A stretch of 64,000 nucleotides of DNA, taken from NCBI GenBank assembly GCA_020055645.1, contig CM034550.1, forward strand, positions 17,435,001 to 17,499,000, in the 5' to 3' direction. Shown piece by piece: positions 22,905 through 32,537 of this stretch. The notes beneath the pieces were generated by a model that saw only the letters and a list, made by a program, of their open reading frames with translations, had not been told where the DNA came from and did not search any database. Numbering within the stretch: position 1 is the stretch's first letter; each line of letters starts with the position of its first letter. The position numbers and the translations under genes are program-made. This stretch comes from Tomocerus qinae (taxonomy: Eukaryota; Arthropoda; Collembola; Entomobryomorpha; Tomoceridae).

Positions 22905-23140
22905 AATTCAATCAATCGAAAATATAATTAAAGAAATCAATCAAAAATATAATCAAATAGAAATCAAAAATATAATTAAAGAAATCAATCAAAAATATAA
23001 TTAAAGAAATCAATCGAAAATATAATTAAAGAAACAAATCAAAAAATATAATTAATGAAACAAATCAAAAAAACAAATCAAGGAAAATATAATTAAAGAA
23101 ACTAATCAAATAGAAATCAAAAATATAATTAAAGAAACCT
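22905..23140 (+). repeat. 26-bp minisatellite
   Basis: Iterations of AATCAATCAAAAATATAATT plus AAAGAA. Mirrored at about 33040–33290. Confidence 0.7.
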
Positions 23141-23654
23141 AAAAGAACTTAAGACGGAAGACAATCTAGTATACTGTTTATATTAAATCATATTATGAAC
23201 CTTATACTATCTATGTAAGTATTTGTCTAAACTATATCTATATTCACTAACTATATCTACATTTACAAAGCATACCAACGTTCACTAAGCATATCTTTAT
23301 TCTCGCCCCCTATTTATTCTACTTAGTTTGTTCACTAACTATATCTACACTCACTAACTTTATCTATCTAAGTATATCTAGCTTAAGTAAGTATATCTAT
23401 ATTCTCCTTCACTATTTGTTCTACTTGTTTGTCTAACCTAACGTTTCATTGTCGTTTGTAATTCATATCTTCTTTTATTGCGCGGCTACTATTATATGCT
23501 TGTTATTCTTAGTTATGGTCTAGCTAAATATTTATATGAACCTAGTATCATATTCTCCCTACACCGTATATACACTTATGCTTGTAGTAGTATGTGTTGT
23601 ATTATATTAGATATTATGAGGAATGAATGAGTAGAAGTTTTGTACAATATACAG

Positions 23655-23660
23655 TTTATT
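23655..23660 (-). terminator. Polyadenylation signal for gene A, inside the inner edge of the left TIR
   Basis: AATAAA on the minus strand, about 95 nt after the gene A stop. It lies within the TIR segment AATAAACTGTATATTGTAC, whose other copy (32532–32537, plus) follows the zinc-finger gene, so the two outermost genes use mirrored copies of the same signal. Confidence 0.6.
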
Positions 23661-23754
23661 AGTTAGTATTTACAAGTAGTTATTATTTTAAAGCGGTATA
23701 ATTTCAAGCTAAATTGCTAAGATTCATTTACTACGTTCAAGAATGTTTTTACTT

Positions 23755-24319
23755 TTAGTAAGTTGTGATACACTTGCAGGCGGGTTTTTCGGTTAACCAT
23801 CTATTGAAAATTTTACATGGTCCATTCCCCACCGGAGTCTTTCTTTGAAAGTCGGCATCATCTTTTAGGTAAGTAGTGTTGTGACGGAGCATTTGGTTGT
23901 TTACGCAAACGCCGCAGAAAGAATATCCCATTACAAGTTTATAGCATTTCGGTATATGAGGGTAAGGCTCGCGCGTCTTTATCCGACACACATCTTTATT
24001 TGTACAGAACTTGTAAGACGTAGGTAACCAAGTAGGTAAGTCGCCCTGATCAAAAACATCAATTTTCAACGCTGCCCTCTTCTTTGGGTCAATCACATAA
24101 TACTCAAACGACTCGTCCTCGTATTCGTCGGGCTTGGTCATGATTTCCATAAACTCTTTTGTTAAGTGATCGAACCCACAATGCCGACAGAACTTTCTGA
24201 AAGTAGAGAAATACAAACATGCAATAGTTGTTCTCAAATTAGCTGTTAGCTCTAGTAACATTCTTGTTGAGGAAAACTTACTCATCCCGAGAGTAGAAGC
24301 ATATTATTGGTGTACTCAT
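23755..24319 (-). CDS. Gene A: small Cys-rich (zinc-binding-like) protein, two exons
   Basis: Exon 1 is 24319–24282 (starts MSTPIICFYSRDE), with donor GTAAGT; exon 2 is 24196–23755 after a CTACTTTCAG acceptor; total about 159 aa. The intron phase matches the paralogue gene B exactly, which supports the model. Cysteine pairs (FCRHCGFDHL; CTNKDVC; SFCGVC; CKC near the C-terminus) suggest one or two zinc sites. No named family recognised. Together with gene B it forms the leftward half of the element, transcribed away from polB and ending at a signal in the TIR. A DNA-binding or regulatory role is only a guess. An alternative unspliced start at 24285 would replace exon 1 with unrelated residues and is less likely. 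Confidence 0.7.
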
Positions 24320-24362
24320 ATTGGATACTTTTCTTTGAATCTTTTTTATATTGAATTAGGAT

Positions 24363-24458
24363 TTCAGAGATGCTTTCACGTCAGCAGACAAAGTAGAACT
24401 GGATGAGTTTTAGAGTGCCACGGAGATGTTTAAGAGGAGGGTGGAGCCTGATGGATGT
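24363..24458 (-). promoter_or_regulatory. Upstream block of gene A, duplicated upstream of gene B
   Basis: TTCAGAGATGCTTTCACGTC to GGGTGGAGCCTGATGG matches 25467–25559 with substitutions. Both blocks sit about 45–50 bp above the respective start codons. The shared block therefore duplicated with the genes and may be the promoter. A plus-strand frame of 103 codons crossing this block is not considered coding. Confidence 0.5.
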
Positions 24459-24683
24459 GATCTTCGTTGCTCAATGGATACAAAAAGTGTTTACAGGAAG
24501 GGTATGTGTAGATCTAATAGTCATACTACAATTTCTCACTCTGCTCGCAACGGGAATATCTCAAGATGGTCTTACTAGCCTAGCGCATGTTAATAGTTCA
24601 TTTATCTCCACTCTAACCGCATATGTATTATCTTATTACATTAATACACGCGACATGGTAAAATGGTTGAATGATTTCCATTT

Positions 24684-25416
24684 TCAATTGCTATTCAGAA
24701 TTAGTTTAATGTAGACAATAGAAATTATGAACACAGTATGATTAGAAAAGTTAGTATTTGAAGCATACTTGCAACTACATGTCTTATTAAAATTTTCGGT
24801 GATCAATCGACTTCTCGCAATCATCATCTCCAACTTTGTAACTCCAACCATTTCATCGTCAACAGGCTCTAAATTGTCTAGAGCCTTTTCTTCTCCTACC
24901 GACCTATAAAAAATATTATTACTATCCTTCAAACTTTAAAATGTAGAACCACTTACTTCAGGATGACTTTTCCTTCAAAGTAGGGATCATCTTTTTGTGG
25001 GGTAAAACTATGACGAAACGTTGTTGAGACAAACGGCACATAATGTATACTGCATCCCAAATTGATAATACTTTACATCCTTTGCTTTCTGGGGACGTAG
25101 GTGAGCGTTTGTGAGGCATTCCTCTTTGCTATAACAAAACTTGAGGGGATGTGTACACCATTGCCGTAAGTCATCTATATTTAACACATGCATTTTCAAT
25201 GCCTCCCACTGCTTTCTGTGGGTAATGTAGCAATCCAGGCATTCTTGATAGTTATTTGACACCGTCATTGTAGTGGAATAGGGATTTTGAAGATGTTCAA
25301 AGCCGCAACGTTTGCAGCACATACTAAAATAATGTAAAGTTTAGTATGAAAGACATAAAGAGTAACCAGAAAAGAAAATCTTACTCGCTGCTCGAAAAGT
25401 AATATAATCTTGGCAT
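24684..25416 (-). pseudogene. Gene B: paralogue of gene A, frameshifted, three exons
   Basis: Exon 1 is 25416–25385 (opens MPRLYYFSSS), donor GTAAGA; exon 2 is 25323–24957 after ATTATTTTAG; exon 3 starts at 24903 after TTTTTTATAG. Cys pattern as in gene A (CKRCGFEHL; CYSKEEC; TLCAVCLNN; CSCK). After CLNN the frame hits TAG at about 25008. One extra nucleotide near 25020 explains it: the alternative frame continues to resemble gene A and reaches the exon 2 donor in exactly the phase exon 3 needs. The copy is therefore probably disrupted; if not, a truncated protein of about 115 aa would be made. The 3' end is uncertain: the frame can run to 24684 or splice at GTATGC (24768). Confidence 0.6.
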
Positions 25417-25466
25417 CTTATGGAACGGTTTGTTTCTATCTGAGTGTCGTAAGCACGCGTTTGCTT

Positions 25467-25559
25467 CAGAGATCCTTTCATGTCAACACGCAAGCGAGTA
25501 ATGAATGGGTTTTAAAATGATACGCAGATGTTTATGAAAAGGGTGGAGCCTGATGGGCG
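25467..25559 (-). promoter_or_regulatory. Upstream block of gene B, copy of the gene A block
   Basis: TTCAGAGATCCTTTCATGTC to GGGTGGAGCCTGATGG, about 50 bp above the gene B start. Homologous to 24363–24458, as expected of a tandem gene-plus-promoter duplication. Confidence 0.5.
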
Positions 25560-25645
25560 ACTTGCTCGTGCAATATCCATTTCCTTCTCAGTTTCATTTC
25601 ATCTGTTGAACTGAAAGCTTGTCTCGTGTCTCGTTCCTGAACAAT

Positions 25646-25790
25646 CTTCCGTCTAGCTTAAAAGTTTCGCGTGTCTTATTTCTAATCAATCTTTCGTCTA
25701 ACTTAAAAGTTTTTTCTTCACAAACATTCATCTGTCTAGCTTAAAAAGTTTCTTGTTCACAAACATTCATCCGTCTAAGTTTCTTCTGAA
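25646..25790. promoter_or_regulatory. Divergent intergenic region with four copies of a CGTCTAGCTTAAAAGTTT motif
   Basis: Copies near 25649, 25694, 25732 and 25772 (the last shortened to CGTCTAAGTTTC), spaced about 40–45 bp, with CACAAACATTCATC between the last ones. The array lies between the leftward genes and polB, just upstream of the polB first ATG, so regulatory binding sites or a 5' UTR minisatellite are the simplest readings. Confidence 0.45.
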
Positions 25791-25807
25791 ACAAAAATTG
25801 GTCCATC

Positions 25808-28800
25808 ATGCCGGGTCGTGGGAGGTGGTTGTATCAAAGCGGAAGCCGAAGGGTAAGTTTTTTCTCTTCATATTATTTCCAACTTTATTAACAAGATAAT
25901 TCTCAAATATTTTCTTTCATACATCTTCTTTCTATTTTCCTTAATGCAGGTTCTTTGTTCTGTCGAGGGATGTTCTGCTCGCTTTTTAAGACAGAGTGAG
26001 TTAAGATCCCACATGCTCATCGAGCATGAATGTGGGAACTGTGGACACATCTTTCTAAACTTGCAATTGCATCTCCCTTGCTTTGTCGAAAGACAAATAC
26101 AGCAAGGAGGGGCAATTGAAGAAGGACCCTTTATTCTGGTCTCAACCGCCCACGCCAACAGAATTCTTGTTTACAGGAATTCTGAACTGAATGAAGGATT
26201 GACCGACTTGACAACTTACTTCAACCGTCAACAGGCTGCTGCTACGGCATTAATGACCTCACTACTACAGCAGAGAAGAGGCGTAATCATTGAAATTACT
26301 ACAAATGTTCAGCTTGAACGAGACGACGTAAGTAAAGATGTATTCTTACGGTCTCCTTCTATGACCCTATTGCACCCTAACCTTATTCCTAATGTATATC
26401 ATAGTGCTCTGCTACAACAACAGAGTGTTTTAGAATTATTTACCGAGTTAGGTAGTGGGTGGAGAGTAAAGAAATTTATTTACTTTGAAATATCTTTTGC
26501 TACTTATAACCCAACCCGTGGTGGGGGATTTATTCCCACACCAAAGGAATTAGAGGGAAAAGGGTTATTGAACATAGAAAATAAAGATAACTATTGTTTT
26601 CTTTATTGTGTCTATGCACACCTTTTCCCGATAAATGGTAGACTGAGAGATAAAGTCAACCCTAAAAAATATATGGACATGATGGTCCACCCTAATTATA
26701 AATTAGAATTAGGAGAACTTTCTTTTCCTGTAGCAATACAGGATTTTAATAAATTCGAACAGGTTAATAACCTGTCGATTAATATTTATAGTTATAATTT
26801 AATAAGAGAAGATGACGTAGTTGTCTTCCCTATAGTTTTAACCCGCCAACGCGGAATTAGTAGGGAAAGACACATTAATTTATTGTTATTAGAAGAGGAC
26901 AATAAGTTCCATTATATCTTAATAACTAATCTTTCAGCATTTATGGGCAACGCTGATTACCGGTATGATTTGTGTAGATTTTGTTTAAACAAATTCGTAA
27001 TTAGCACATCAGCAATCTCAAATGGCAGTAGATTGTCATCAGAAACTGATAAAAGAACTTTAAATGAACACGAATCCATATGCCGGACCGTTAACGGTCC
27101 CCGTATTCTATTCCCAGAAGAGGGATGCATTGAGTTTAATGATCTTAAGCAGACTTTTGCCGTTCCGTATATCTGCTTTGCAGATTTTGAGGCTTTTTTA
27201 ACACAGATAGATATGAAGGGTACGGATTTACACGATCCTTCATCCTACGCATATGTAATATGCAGTGAGGAAAAGGTAGAAAAGATCTACCTCTATGACG
27301 AGGAAAACCCCGTCTTAGATTTAATTGAAAAGCTGCTTTTAGAAGCAGATGAATATTTAAAAAGAATCAATGAGTTTCAGCCGCTGCAAATGACAGCTGG
27401 AGATCTTGAGGATCATAATAACTCTATTGAATGTAATTTTTGTAAGCAAAAATATACGGATAAAAATAAGAAGGTAAAGCACCACGCTCATGTGGATTGT
27501 ATTTATTTAGGAGAAAGCTATAAAGCCGGGGAATATATTTGCACTTTATGTAATAATTGTAATTTACAGATTAAGTTTAAAAAGGAGCTGTATTGTTTAT
27601 TTCACAATGGACAGAGGTATGACATGAAAATGTTAATTGGAGCGCTAACCACGAAGTATAAAGGTAGAGTTGACATTCTAGCAAAGACTAAAGAGCAGTT
27701 TATTAGTATTACTATTGATAAAAAGCTACGGATCACAGATTCGATTCAACATCTTCGCGGCGGCTTGGCCGATCTTGTAGATAGCCTAGCAAAGGTCTCG
27801 CTCGATAAATTTCGAGTCACTAGGTCTGTATTTTCAGACTTTAATCATATTTTACATAAACTAGTTAGAAAACAACCCTTCCCATATAAGTATTGTACAG
27901 GGCCTGAAGTTTGGAAAGAAACATCACTTCCTCCTAGAGAGGCATTTTATAACGATTTGAAAAACGAGGCTATTTCTGATGAAGAGTATGCTCAGGCTCA
28001 GGAAATATGGAAGGATATGGGTTGTAAAACATTTAGGGATTATTGTAGAATTTATTTAACTTTAGATGTAACTCTTTTGGCTGACGTATACTTAGACTAT
28101 AGACGTAGTTGTATGAAAGAACTAATTATTGATCCAACATACTCTATCACATCTAGTGGATATTCTTTTCAAGCTTTCCTATATCTGTCTGATGTTAAGA
28201 TAGACTACATTAAAGACATGGACATCTACTTAATGTTAAAGAGGGGCTTGAAGGGAGGAGTGACTCAAGCTGCTACACGTTTTGTAAAAACTAATTTACC
28301 AGAGGTGGAAGGATACGATGATACTAAACCAAAATCAGAGATAATGTTTACAGATTGTAATGCAATGTACCCTAGCGCTATGATGAAACCTATGCCAATT
28401 TCTGGATTTAGAATGCTAGAAGAATCGGAGTTAGAGTCTTTTGATATTATGAATATAGATGATTCATTAGGGAAAGGTTATATTATAGAGTGTGATGTAG
28501 AGTATCCTGACGCCTTACACACTGCACATGCTATGTTTCCTATGATGCCTGAAAAGTATAGTGTAGGTATGATGGAGTTATCCGATTATCAGCTAAATTT
28601 ATTGTTTGAAATGAAGCAAGGAAACTCCTATGCCGCTGAAAAGCTATTATTAACCTTATTTGATAAAAAGAATTACATTTGTTATCACAAACTATTGAGA
28701 TTCTATTGCAGTAAAGGAATTGTAATTAAAAAGTACCATAGGGTAATTGAGTTTAATGAAACTGCCTACATGGCTGACTATGTTGAGAAAATTAGTGAGT

Positions 28801-29660
28801 TAAGAAAAAATGCAAGTAGCGAAATCTTAGGTCTATACTATAAAATAATATTGAATTCTATTTATGGTTACTGCCTTAGATGTAAGGCTAACGATATTAT
28901 TTGCGAGCTGTGCTTTGATGGGGAAACTTGTGAACAGTATCTTGCGAGACATAATTACCACAGCAACTTGATAATTAGCGAAGATTTAAGTGTGTTTCAA
29001 TTCAAGCCAAACACAGTAAATTTTACCCAGCCTTATGCTACAGGTTTTTGTATTACAGAATTAGCCCGTCTAGAGTTATATTCTTTCTACTATGACGTGT
29101 TATCTCCTCATTTCAATAATCGGTTATCTATTTGCATGATGGATACTGATAGTATTATGGTCAATATTGAATTAAAGGATGAAAAAAGTTTAACTGATGA
29201 GTTAGAAGAAATAAAAGAACACTTTGATTTTAGTAATTTAAGCAATAACAGTCCACATTTTAGATTAAAGTCTAACGTTAATGCTAGCATTCCAGGTAAA
29301 TGGAAGTTGGAGAAGAATGGTAGACGAATTAGAGAAGCATGTGCGCTTAAAGTTAAACAGTATAGCTATTTACTAGATGATTTGGGTGAAGTAACAAAAG
29401 GAAAAGGGGTGCCCCGCCCTGTCCTTAAACGTCTTCAGCATCAGCAATATAAGGACATTTTAAAAGGCGGGCCTGTTATTAGGTCTTCTGCTAAACATAT
29501 TGTTAGCAAGAAACTTCAACTTTATACTGTTGAGGTAAATAAATTAAGTCTCCATGCATTTACTGCATCCCGATATATACTTTCAGACGGTATTAATACT
29601 TTACCCTTTGGTCATAAAGATATAAGGAATTCCCCATTTTCGTATTTTGATAGGATTTAG
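25808..29660 (+). CDS. polB: Protein-primed-type family B DNA polymerase (Polinton PolB), two exons
   Basis: Exon 1 is 25808–25852 (opens MPGRGRWLYQSG), donor GTAAGT; exon 2 is 25950–29660 after TTAATGCAG; phase 0, about 1,251 aa. An unspliced start at 25944 is possible. A C2H2 finger (C18, C23, H36, H41) and a second C/H cluster lie at the N-terminus. Then a block near 220 (NKDNYCFLYCVYAHL) and an ISRERHINLLLL stretch are shared with Polinton/adintovirus polymerases. Exonuclease: DFEAF (about 427), NGQRYD (about 573), YLTLD (about 721). Polymerase: DCNAMYPS (about 817), KIILNSIYG (about 980), MDTDS (about 1080), then GKWKLE and a C-terminal KGKGVPRP stretch. All catalytic acids are present and the frame is open, so it looks intact. 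It would replicate the element DNA, presumably primed at the TIR ends by a terminal protein that I could not find. Confidence 0.93.
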
Positions 29661-29856
29661 CCTATTGTATGTATATAGATTAATTTTAAATTTAACATAA
29701 TACTTAGAAAGTTGAATACAGACTTGTGTGTTACTCGAATGTATTTAATGAATAAGATGTAGAATATTTAATATGTCATAGAGCAAAGTCCTAGTTTCTC
29801 ATGCGAGTTTAACTGGGCGTATGTAAAAAAGTTTGTAACTAATTTTAGAAAATTGA

Positions 29857-29862
29857 AATAAA
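29857..29862 (+). terminator. Polyadenylation signal of polB
   Basis: AATAAA about 200 nt after the polB stop, followed by an A run. It ends the transcript before the minisatellite and the zinc-finger gene. Confidence 0.5.
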
Positions 29863-30006
29863 AAAAATTGTTAATATAACTAAATGTATTTGTCCTAAAT
29901 TATTTAACATCCATAAAAATTAAACACCATCAATAAACAAGCATTTAAGAAAAACAATATGAAAGGATTAATCAAATAAGATCCAAAATAATAATAAATA
30001 AGACAT

Positions 30007-30385
30007 AAGAATCATTTATAGTAATAAGAATCATTCATAGTAATAAGAATCATTGATAGTAATAAGAATCATTGATAGTAATAAGAATCATTAATAGTTA
30101 TAAGAATCATTTATAGTTATAAGATTCATAAGTAGTTGTAAGAGTCATAAGTATTGTAAGAGTCATAAGTAGTTGTAAGAATCATAAGTAGTTATAAGAT
30201 TTATAAATAGTTGTAAGAATCATAAGTAGTTATAAGATTTATAAATAGTTGTAAAATTCATAAGTAGTTGTAAGAATCATAAGTAGTTATAAGATTTATA
30301 AATAGTTGTAAGAATCATAAGTAGTTATAAGATTTATAAATAGTTGTAAGATTCATAAGTAGTTGTAAGAATCATTTATAGTTTC
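30007..30385 (+). repeat. 18–19-bp minisatellite between polB and the zinc-finger gene
   Basis: About 20 units, first TAGTAATAAGAATCATTGA-like, drifting to TAGTTGTAAGAATCATAAG and TAGTTATAAGATTTATAAA, the last two alternating as a higher-order 36–38-bp repeat. There are no spacers of constant length with unique content, so it is not an array of the CRISPR kind. Confidence 0.85.
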
Positions 30386-30589
30386 AGTTTATAGTAGAAT
30401 AAGCATTGGGGGAAGCTAAGACAAGAAGGAAAACTTTTTGGAAGGGTTCATCTGTAATAGGTGGGTAAAGTAGAAATGTCACGATAAGACAGCTAGACTT
30501 GCACACTGTACTGCCATGCTGTTTTAGTCTCATTCTAGATACCAGTAACTTTACTTGTACTCCCCTTTTGTTACCTTAAACATTTTAAG

Positions 30590-32432
30590 ATGGAGAAAAA
30601 GTTTGTTTGCCCTGAATGTAAATTGGCATTTAGTAAAATATGTAATTTAAAAAGACATTATAATAGTAAACATCCCGATAAAGAATACTTTTCAGGAAAC
30701 GTTATTAAAAGAAAAGAAAAGTTGGTATTTAGGAAAGCTGTTGACCCCGAAGTTCCAATTGCAAGTAAAACGACTACGAAGGCTAAAGAAGGTAAGTAAT
30801 TACTTTAAAAAAATTTCCCGATTTAAGAATTGTTAAAAAAATTCGTAAAATTTCCAACAGAAACAGTTTATTTCCACTGCCCTTACTGCAATTGGAAAAA
30901 CAAAACTGTTCGGAGGATTAGGGAACATTTGATGGATCATTTTCAGCCATATCAATGTAGTCTCTGCGACTTCGTTTCCGCGAAGTGGCAAGTATATGCA
31001 AAACATTTATATTTTGCCCATGGGCATTATAATTGCGGAACCTGTGAGTTTATATCTAAAAATCAGGTGGACATGGATCAGCATTATGTAAATACTCAGT
31101 AAGTAGAAATATTTAAATAAATATTATAATTTCATTTCGTAAAACTAACAATGTTTAACTATTATAGCGATGGAGCCACAAGAGAATTCTATGAATGTCC
31201 TGATTTGGTTTGCAATAAAACCTTTCCTACACAATGGCGGTTGAAAATTCACCAAATTATTTATCACAGTGACGTATTAGGTACTTCAGCATCGCAAACC
31301 CGGTGGGGCTTAAAACAGAAGCAAGGTTTGTAATTGTCTTTTATTATTTATTAATTGCAAAAATTATTTATAAATTTAATTAGGGTATTATAAATAATAT
31401 AGGTAAATATTTCTGCTGTCCATACTGTAAATACAGCACAACAAAAATCAACAACCTGAAAAATCATCTGATGACGCATGCTATGCCATTCCAATGTGGC
31501 AAATGTAATAAGAAATTCTGCAAATATGAAGTTTTTCGTTCCCACGTACAACATCATAAGAAGAGTAATTGCCCCAAATGTTTTATGTTACTTGAAAACG
31601 CTGAGAAAGTTGGAAAGCATATGAAAGAGCAACAGTAAGTTATTATATGTATCTTATTTTCGAATCATCCTTACTAGATATTCATAAAATAATGTTACAT
31701 ATTTTAGTATCAACGATCAGCCTACATATGAATGTAGAAATTGTCCAACCAAATTCAATCATGATTGGGAGTTGACTATACACGAAACAATTACGCATGA
31801 ATTGATAGTTCGTTCCGTTGGTGAAAAACCAGAAAAAGAAGGTATTTATTCACATTAATATTGTTGAAAATCATTTGCAAATGTTTGTCAAATATTTTTA
31901 TAGCTAAACCGAAAATGTCTTACGACTGCCCTAGTTGTGGTTGGGTTGGAAAGGCTGATACAATCAGAAAACATTTGATGGGACATATAAAGCCTTACAC
32001 CTGTAGCGAGTGTAAATACAAAACAGACCTGCAATTAAGACTAGCCCAGCATGCTAAGCGAGTACACTCCAAATCTATCTGTAAAACATGCAATCGTTTT
32101 TTCAAGGATGATTCTTCTCTAAATGAACACATTAATCAAGCACAGTAAGTTAAAACCTTTTGTTTATTATAAGAAGTCAAGAGAACATTTGTTAGATAAT
32201 CTAAAATTTTTATTTTTGAATAATTTCCAGTTCCACTATCATACCTCTAACCACCAAGCCACACAACTGCTTACATTGTCAAGCCACATTTGATGCTCGA
32301 CCTCAATACGAGCTTCATCATATCCTCAAACATTCTCTCTCGTTAATTCAATGTGAGAAATGTGATTTCGTGACAACCTGCTCAACACTGCTTAACAGTC
32401 ATTCATGTGAATGCCTTATTCAAACAACTTAA
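30590..32432 (+). CDS. Multi-C2H2 zinc-finger protein, seven exons in repeated modules
   Basis: Exons 30590–30791, 30861–31098, 31168–31325, 31403–31634, 31708–31841, 31904–32144, 32231–32432 (1,407 nt, 468 aa). All junctions are GT–AG with matching phases, alternating 1,2,1,2,1,2. Exons 2, 4 and 6 are homologous (each opens with a CPYC/CPSC finger, then an NHLMTH/KHLMGH-type helix, a second finger after P[YF]xC, and a third C-x2-C cluster). Exons 3, 5, 7 and part of 1 are a second type with one finger (the last has two). About 14 C2H2-like fingers in all. Many-finger proteins usually bind DNA or RNA in the nucleus. Regulation or end recognition for the element, or an acquired host gene, are guesses. 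The gene reads into the inner edge of the right TIR. Confidence 0.85.
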
Positions 32433-32531
32433 AAAATTTGTACATACTATTTATAGAATTGGGTGATAAAAGTTTCATTACATCCTATTTCTGTTAAATA
32501 GTAAACTACTTGTAAATACTAAATACTAACT

Positions 32532-32537
32532 AATAAA
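32532..32537 (+). terminator. Polyadenylation signal of the zinc-finger gene, inside the right TIR
   Basis: AATAAA about 100 nt after the stop, in the TIR copy matching the one used by gene A at the other end. Confidence 0.6.

Larger units (their letters stand above)
18069..23683 (+). repeat. Left terminal inverted repeat (about 5.6 kb)
   Basis: The reverse complement of 32505–37948, aligning from the outer terminus to the shared inner segment that ends near TTTACAAGTAGT. The arms are highly similar in many stretches but differ by substitutions, indels and tandem-repeat copy number. No frame above about 100 codons lies inside, and those present derive from tandem repeats, so the TIR is read as non-coding. 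It contains a CpG-rich patch, C tracts and several minisatellites, listed separately. Confidence 0.88.

Noticed and set aside
24403-24714. 103-codon plus-strand frame between genes A and B
   Set aside because: It covers the duplicated upstream block of gene A on the opposite strand; the gene B counterpart has no equivalent open frame.
30007-30385. CRISPR-like regular repeats
   Set aside because: The window is eukaryotic, the units are directly abutting and degenerate, and there are no unique spacers.
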